From Dasypus novemcinctus (taxonomy: Eukaryota; Chordata; Mammalia; Cingulata; Dasypodidae): a stretch of DNA of 64,000 nucleotides. The DNA is taken from contig NC_080690.1 in NCBI RefSeq assembly GCF_030445035.2, forward strand, positions 27,554,796 through 27,618,795. The letters run 5' to 3'. The translations under genes were made by a program, and so were the position numbers. The stretch's first letter is position 1. Each line of letters opens with the position of its first letter. The notes beneath the pieces are model-generated. The model made no database searches and had not been told where the DNA came from. It saw only the letters and a program-made list of their open reading frames with translations. This document shows positions 58,900 through 64,000 of the stretch, piece by piece.

Positions 58900-61576
58900 A
58901 TGTGAGGTCATGTAATATTTGTCCCTGAGTGACTGGTTTACATCACACAATGTAAGTTCTTCAAATTCATTCATGTTGTCCTGTGTGTTAATATTACATT
59001 CCTTCTTAAAACTGAGTAATATTCTATTGTATGTATATACCACAATTGGCTTATCCATTCATCTGTTGATGGACATTTGGGTTGTTTCCAACTTTTGGCA
59101 ATAGTGAATAATGCTGTTATCAACATTGGTGTGAATATATCTGTTCATTTCCCTTCTGGGTCTATACCCAACAGTGGAATTGCTGGATCATATGGCAGTT
59201 CCATAGTTCGCTTCCTGAAGAGTCACCAAACTGTCCTCCACAATGGCTGTGCCATTCTACATTCCCACCAGCAGTGGATCAGTGTTTCTTTTCTTTCAGA
59301 TCCTCTCCAACACTTGTATTTCTCTTTCTTTTTTTTTTAAAGCTTCTAGTCTAATAGGTGTGAGATGATATCTCACTGTAGTTTTGATTTGCATTTCCCA
59401 AATAGCTAGTGATGTTGAACATCTTTTCATGTGCTTTTAGCCATTTGTATTTCTTCTTTGGAGATGTCTATTCAAATAGTCTAGTCAAATATATTGTCAT
59501 TTTTTAAATGGTTTGTCTTTTTTTCAAAGATGTAGAATTGCTTTATATATGCTTTATATTGGGCCTTATCAGATAAATGGTTACTAAATATTTTCTACTA
59601 TATAGTAGGCTGCTTTTTCACTTTCTTGACAAACTCCTTTGAAGTGCAAAAGTTTTTAATTTTGAGGAGGTCCTGTTTATCTACTTTTTCTTTCATTGCT
59701 TTCATTTCGGGTGTAAAGTTTATGGAGCCATTTCCTATTACAAGATTTAGTAGATGCTTCCCTTTGTTATCTTCTAGAAGCTTTATGGTCTTGGCTCTTA
59801 TATTTAGGTCTATTATCCACCTTGAGTTAATTTTTGTATAGGGCATGAGATGGTGATCCTCTCTCATTCTTTTGGATACTCATATCTAGCTCTCCAGGCA
59901 CCATTTGTTAAAGAGGCCATTCTGTCCTGGTTCAGAGGCTTAGTGGCCTTGTCAGATATAGGTTGACTGTATGTGTAAGGATCTGTATCAGAACTCTCAA
60001 TTCAGTTTCATTGGTCAGTATGTCTATTCTTGTGCCAATACCATGCAGTTTTTATTACAGTATCTTTGTAGTATTCTTTAATGTCAGGTAGGATGATTGC
60101 TCCAATTTCATTTTTCTTTTTCCATATGCTTTTGTCTATTCAGGGTCCCTTACCCTTCCAAATAAATTCCATAATTAGCTTTTCCAAGTCAGTAAAAAAA
60201 TGCTGTTGTATTTTTTATTGGGATTGCATTAAATCTGTAAATCAATTTGGGTAGGACAGACATCTTAATGCTTCGTCCTCCAATCCATGAACAGGGAATA
60301 TTCTTCCATTTGATTAGGTCTTCTTTGATTTCCTTTAACAAGTTTTGTAGTTTTCTGAATACGCATCCCTTACATCTTTAGTTAAGTTTATTCCTACATA
60401 TGTGATTCTCTTAGTTGTTTTGTAAATGGAATTTTTTTCTCGATTTCCTCCTCATATTCCTCATTATTGGTATAAAGAAATGTTACTGATTTTTGCATGT
60501 TGATCTTATATCCTGCCACTTTTTTGAACTCATTTATGAACTTTAAAATCTTGGTTGTAGATTGCTAAGGGTTTTCTATTTATAGGAGCATGTCACCTGC
60601 AAATAGTGAAAATTTTACTTCTTCCTTTCCAGTTTAAATGCCTTTTATATCTCTTTGTGACCAAGTGCTTAAGTAAGAATTTCTAACACAATGTTAAGTA
60701 AGTGCCTTGACAGTGGGCCTCCATGTTTTGTTCCAGATCTTAGAGGAAAGTCACAGCATTTCGTCTATGAATATGATTTTAGCTATGAGTTTTTCATATA
60801 TACCCTTTATCATGCTGAGGATGTTTCCTTCTATTCCTATCTTTTGAAAGGATGCTGTATTTTGTCATATGTTTTTACTGCATCAATAGAGATGACCATG
60901 TGATTTTTTTCTCTTGACCTGTTAATGTGGTGTGTTATATTGACTGACTTTCTTATGTTGAACCATCCTTGTATACTGGGGATGAAACCCACTTGGACAT
61001 GATATATAATTCATTTTATGTATTATTGAACATGATTAGCAAGTATTTTGTTGAGGATTTTAGCATCCAGATTCATTAGAGAGATTGCCCTATAGTTTTG
61101 TTTTCTTGTGGCATCCTTATGTGGGTTTGGTATTAGGGTGATGTTGGCATCATAGAAAGAGTTAAGCAATGCTCCTTTCACTTCTATTTTTTTTTGAATA
61201 GTTTAAGCATCATTGGTGTTACTTCTTTATAGAACAATTAGTAGAATTCACTTTTGAAGTTATCTGGTCCTGTGCTTTTCTTAGTTGGAAGATTTTTGAT
61301 GACTAATTAAATCTCATTACTTGTAGTAGGTCTGTTGAGTTCATCAATTTCTTCTTTCATCAGTGTAGGCCGCTTGTGTGTTTCTAGAAATTTGTCCATT
61401 TTATTTAAGTTATTCATATTGTTGTCATAGCATTTTTCAAAGTATCCTCTTAAGATAGTTTTTATTTCTGTGGAATAGGTGGTGACACCGTCTCCCTCAT
61501 TTTTTTTTTTCATCTCTCTCTTTTTTCTTTGTTAGTCTAGCTAAGGGTTTTTCAATTTTATTAAAGATATGAAATT
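58900..61576 (-). pseudogene. L1 ORF2 remnant, reverse transcriptase to C-terminus
   Basis: Minus-strand reading from 61576 starts with KIEKPLARLTKKK, in the stretch before the reverse transcriptase, and runs to the C-terminal region near 58920-59400 (antisense phrases 'tgttgatggacatttgggttg', 'gtggaattgctggatcatatgg', 'acattcccaccagcagtg'). The catalytic FADD motif is changed to FAGD (plus 60592-60603), removing one metal-binding Asp. The frame at 59598-59867 (89 residues) and that at 61307-61513 are surviving pieces of it. Confidence 0.85.
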
Positions 61577-61800
61577 TTAAAAATGAGACAAGATAATGAT
61601 AGAAGAAAATAAAAGACTGGAAAATGAACAGAGAAAAAGGGGGGAAAAAGGAGACCAAATAGGGGAAGGTGGAATGAAAAAAAAAAAAGCAACAGAAGAG
61701 AGGGAAATGAAATAAAGAAAAGAAATAAGAAGCTGAGAAGAAATAAAGAAAAGTGAAAAAGGAAATAAAGTAAGAAAAAAGGCAACAAACAAAAAACATG
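61577..61800. repeat. Polypurine tract at the L1 junction
   Basis: About 220 bases with the plus strand almost only A and G (aaagaaataagaagctgagaagaaataaagaaaag...). It lies immediately beside the point where ORF2 homology stops. The minus-strand Phe-rich frames here are low-complexity artefacts. Confidence 0.85.
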
Positions 61801-62789
61801 AAATAACCCAGGAAAACAGACTTTCCTCCTAGGTCCCTAGGAACCATCTCAGGCAACCAGTGCTTATCAGTCAGACACCCTGCAGCCTGCCTCTCACCGA
61901 TAAGGTAACTGATTTTAGTAACGAAAATTAAGAATAAAAATAAATTTTAAAAAATAATAATATAAAATAATAGACTGAAAAACCTAAAACAAACAAAATA
62001 TCTCAGTCTATAAATTTACTGTCATAAGTTGCCAGCTGGGTGCCTGACAACCCACTGCATCATTCTCAAGAGGTACTGGGAATCCAACATGAGTCTAGTA
62101 CTTTTTAAATAGGCATTTCTCCACTGACTATTCCTACTCCGCAGTTTAGTAAATATTCTGAAAGTTTATCTGGCTCTCCCTGCCCTCATTTCCCACAAGT
62201 GAGTTGTATTCTAACAGTTTGTAAACTATGTCTCCTGACTTCCTTCTCTTCCAGGTTGTTAGGTCCCTCTCTCCACCTAATGCCTTGCTCACTTAGTTCC
62301 TCTCTCCCCCAGAGTGGCTGAGTGTGACAGCATGCTTGTTCAGATTCTCCCTCAACTCTCCCTGAGACTGCTTCAGTTCTGGCTGGGGTATTTTTTTGAG
62401 ATTTAAAGGGGGTTTAGCTGGCCAAACTCACTGACAGGAAACTACTCTCTACCCTCCACCAATGCCTCTTCTTCCCAGGAAAGAGAAGGTTTTTTTCACA
62501 CTCAATTGGCTCCAGTGAGCTTGGGTTTACCAAGGCTATTTGCCTTGAAGGTGGGGTATAAGTGCCATTCCCAGCCACTGGAGCAAGTAACTCATGGTTT
62601 TCATTTGGCCTCTTTGTCTCTCTGACCCTCTCCCTCCTGTATGATGCACAACACTCTCCTGGTCTGCAGATCTCTAAAGAAGCTCCCTCAAGTAGTTTTT
62701 TGCCCTTTCTCCATTGTTTTTTGTGAAATAGTCGAGCCCTGCCTAGCTACTTCAACACTATGGTCCTGGAAGTCCCTCAATAATAATTT

Positions 62790-62880
62790 GATAAACATTT
62801 CTGAAAATTTTTATGAGAATTAATTTAAATAAAATAAATAAAACACTTGCCACAATATCTAGCATATAGTAATGACTCAC
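62790..62880 (+). repeat. MIR 3' end
   Basis: 'atgagaattaatttaaataaaataaataaaacacttgccacaatatctagcatatagtaatgactca' follows the MIR 3' pattern (aacacttagcacagtgcctggcacatagtaggtgctca). Its 5' side is cut off at the L1 boundary. Confidence 0.5.
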
Positions 62881-62884
62881 TTAT

Positions 62885-63864
62885 TTGTCCCAATCTAATC
62901 TAGTCCCCACCTTCTCCTATCACCACCCAAAACAAACATAAACTTTTCAGTGATAACAACTGAGATTTTAATTCAGGATTCTCTTATCCCAACATGATCC
63001 TTTGGTCCTATTGTACTGGTTCTTCTGCTTCCCTTTTTTTATTTCTACTGTTGATTTGACCCCTTCATCCTATAATATTTATTGTTTCAACTCTATAGAA
63101 ATTTCTATGGTATTCCAATTTGATTTTGAGCAAAATGTTGCCAAATCTTTAGATGGGTCTAGTTTGAATGAAAACAGCATGAGGTAGAGAGAGGATGGAC
63201 CAACATTGGGGAGGGTGTGTATATACACATACTTAAACTCCACTGGAATTTAAATTACAATGTTTTCTGAAAAGGGATCATTCTTATTTATATAAACCTC
63301 TTTTGCAAAGAAGTTAAAGTTACAACATACAGATTAGCAGCAAACATTCTCCCAGCCCTGCTCTGTACATGCTGATCAATGAGGCATAAAGATATAATTG
63401 GCTTATAGACAAATTTGTGGAATGTATTTACCAGGCACTTAAATACCACATTTAAGTTTTTTGCCTAAATAATCAGCAAGTGAATTTTGGCATTAAAAAA
63501 AAGGGATTTTTCTCTGAAATATTAATTATTTGTAGTTTGATGTTCAAAGTTCCCATGGCCCCATTCTAAGGAATTCATTCTAAAGAATGCCAGAAAGGAA
63601 TTCATTCAAATACAATTTGGCCGTAAAATGTCTTTATGGGAAAACCCAGAGGCCTTTCCTACAGCAATTATCAAATAAACATTTTTCTTTTCAATTATTA
63701 AATTATCTGGTTATGTTCCTGGGGCTAGTGAAAATTTGTAACTATGATATCAAGATAGGCAGAGATTGAAATTTGGTAACATTTTGTTACCAAAATAAGG
63801 GTTAAGAATTAACAAATAATTAGGATTACTAGAATCATTTTATACATGCCTTTATATTATAAAA
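62885..63864. other. AT-rich sequence, no gene
   Basis: Nothing recognised. The short frames here (61 residues at 63002; 60 at 63587) have no motifs. Confidence 0.4.
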
Positions 63865-64000
63865 TAGCAAAGCATTAATACTGAAATTATTGAAGCTGGT
63901 TAGAGTGATTCCACCCTGTTCATGGTTACTCTAGATTTAACCTCATCTCTGCATATGCTTAACTTTGTGATGGTAATTCTAGATTGACCTTACCTTGTTG
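63865..64000 (+). mobile_element. Start of an LTR, family B, cut by the window edge
   Basis: TAGCAAAGCATTAATACTGAAATTATTGAAGCTGG aligns base for base with the minus-strand start of the LTR at 42118 (TGGCAAAAGGATAATACCTGAAATTGCTGAAACTGG), and a U3 repeat-type unit (gatggtaattctagattgacc) follows at about 63970-63990. It continues beyond the window. Confidence 0.65.

Larger units (their letters stand above)
57890..62785 (-). mobile_element. L1 LINE with 5'UTR-like end but lacking ORF1 and the endonuclease region
   Basis: On the minus strand, from high to low coordinates: 62785-61577 looks like an L1 5' UTR (its start, near 62765, resembles the YY1-site end of L1s: ...GGACCATAGTGTTGAAGTAG). 61576-58900 is ORF2 from just before the reverse transcriptase domain to the C-terminus. 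58900-57890 is 3' UTR. ORF1 and the ORF2 endonuclease part would be expected between the first two and are not seen. Many stops and frameshifts; inactive. Confidence 0.6.

Noticed and set aside
61497..61856. 119-residue Phe-rich membrane-protein-like frame
   Set aside because: It is the complement of a polypurine tract next to an L1. The hydrophobicity comes from low-complexity TTT/TTC codons.

Overview
The window is mammalian nuclear DNA with no intact protein-coding gene that I can support. It is AT-rich and built mostly from transposable elements of several ages. The strongest clue to the host is at 20062-20465 (minus strand), with a shorter relative at 17755-17960: a SINE with a tRNA-derived head that looks like the DAS-SINE family of armadillos. 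Together with ancient eutherian repeats (MIR, L2, MER5-like, MLT1-like), this suggests a xenarthran, most likely a Dasypus armadillo. No RNA gene, CRISPR array or bacterial-style operon is present.

Layout. 297-1967 (minus) is a processed pseudogene of TBC1D7, with a lost start codon, a frameshift, a nonsense codon and a poly-A tail; its 3' part appears to come from an intronically polyadenylated transcript. 2-24 kb is mostly non-repetitive AT-rich DNA with scattered MIR and L2, a composite L1 (5.7-8 kb), an L1 3' UTR fragment inside an L2 (11.7-12.7 kb), and an MLT1-like LTR carrying a DAS-SINE next to a TG...CA LTR (19.7-21.2 kb). 24-31.4 kb is dominated by old plus-strand L1 pieces. 31.5-36.5 kb holds MIR, MER5-like and L2 relics. 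37.3-45.7 kb is a decayed minus-strand gammaretroviral provirus with two LTRs, a tRNA-Arg-like primer binding site, gag remnants, the beginning of pol and an env TM remnant. Its central pol and SU region is missing and an unexplained AT-rich block lies there. 45.7-55.6 kb is intergenic with MIRs and L1 3' UTR pieces. 55.6-62.8 kb holds two adjacent minus-strand L1 copies; the larger seems to join a 5'UTR-like segment directly to the reverse transcriptase part of ORF2. The right edge starts a second copy of an LTR family also found inside the provirus.

The genes here do not work together in any pathway: every coding trace is a retrocopy or a retroelement relic. The most useful content is the nested insertion history. 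At least four copies of one ~0.45-0.66 kb LTR family lie here, three with clear target-site duplications. A few non-repetitive stretches rich in homeodomain- and POU-like motifs could be regulatory, but sequence alone cannot show that. I found no convincing evidence of a new biological system.
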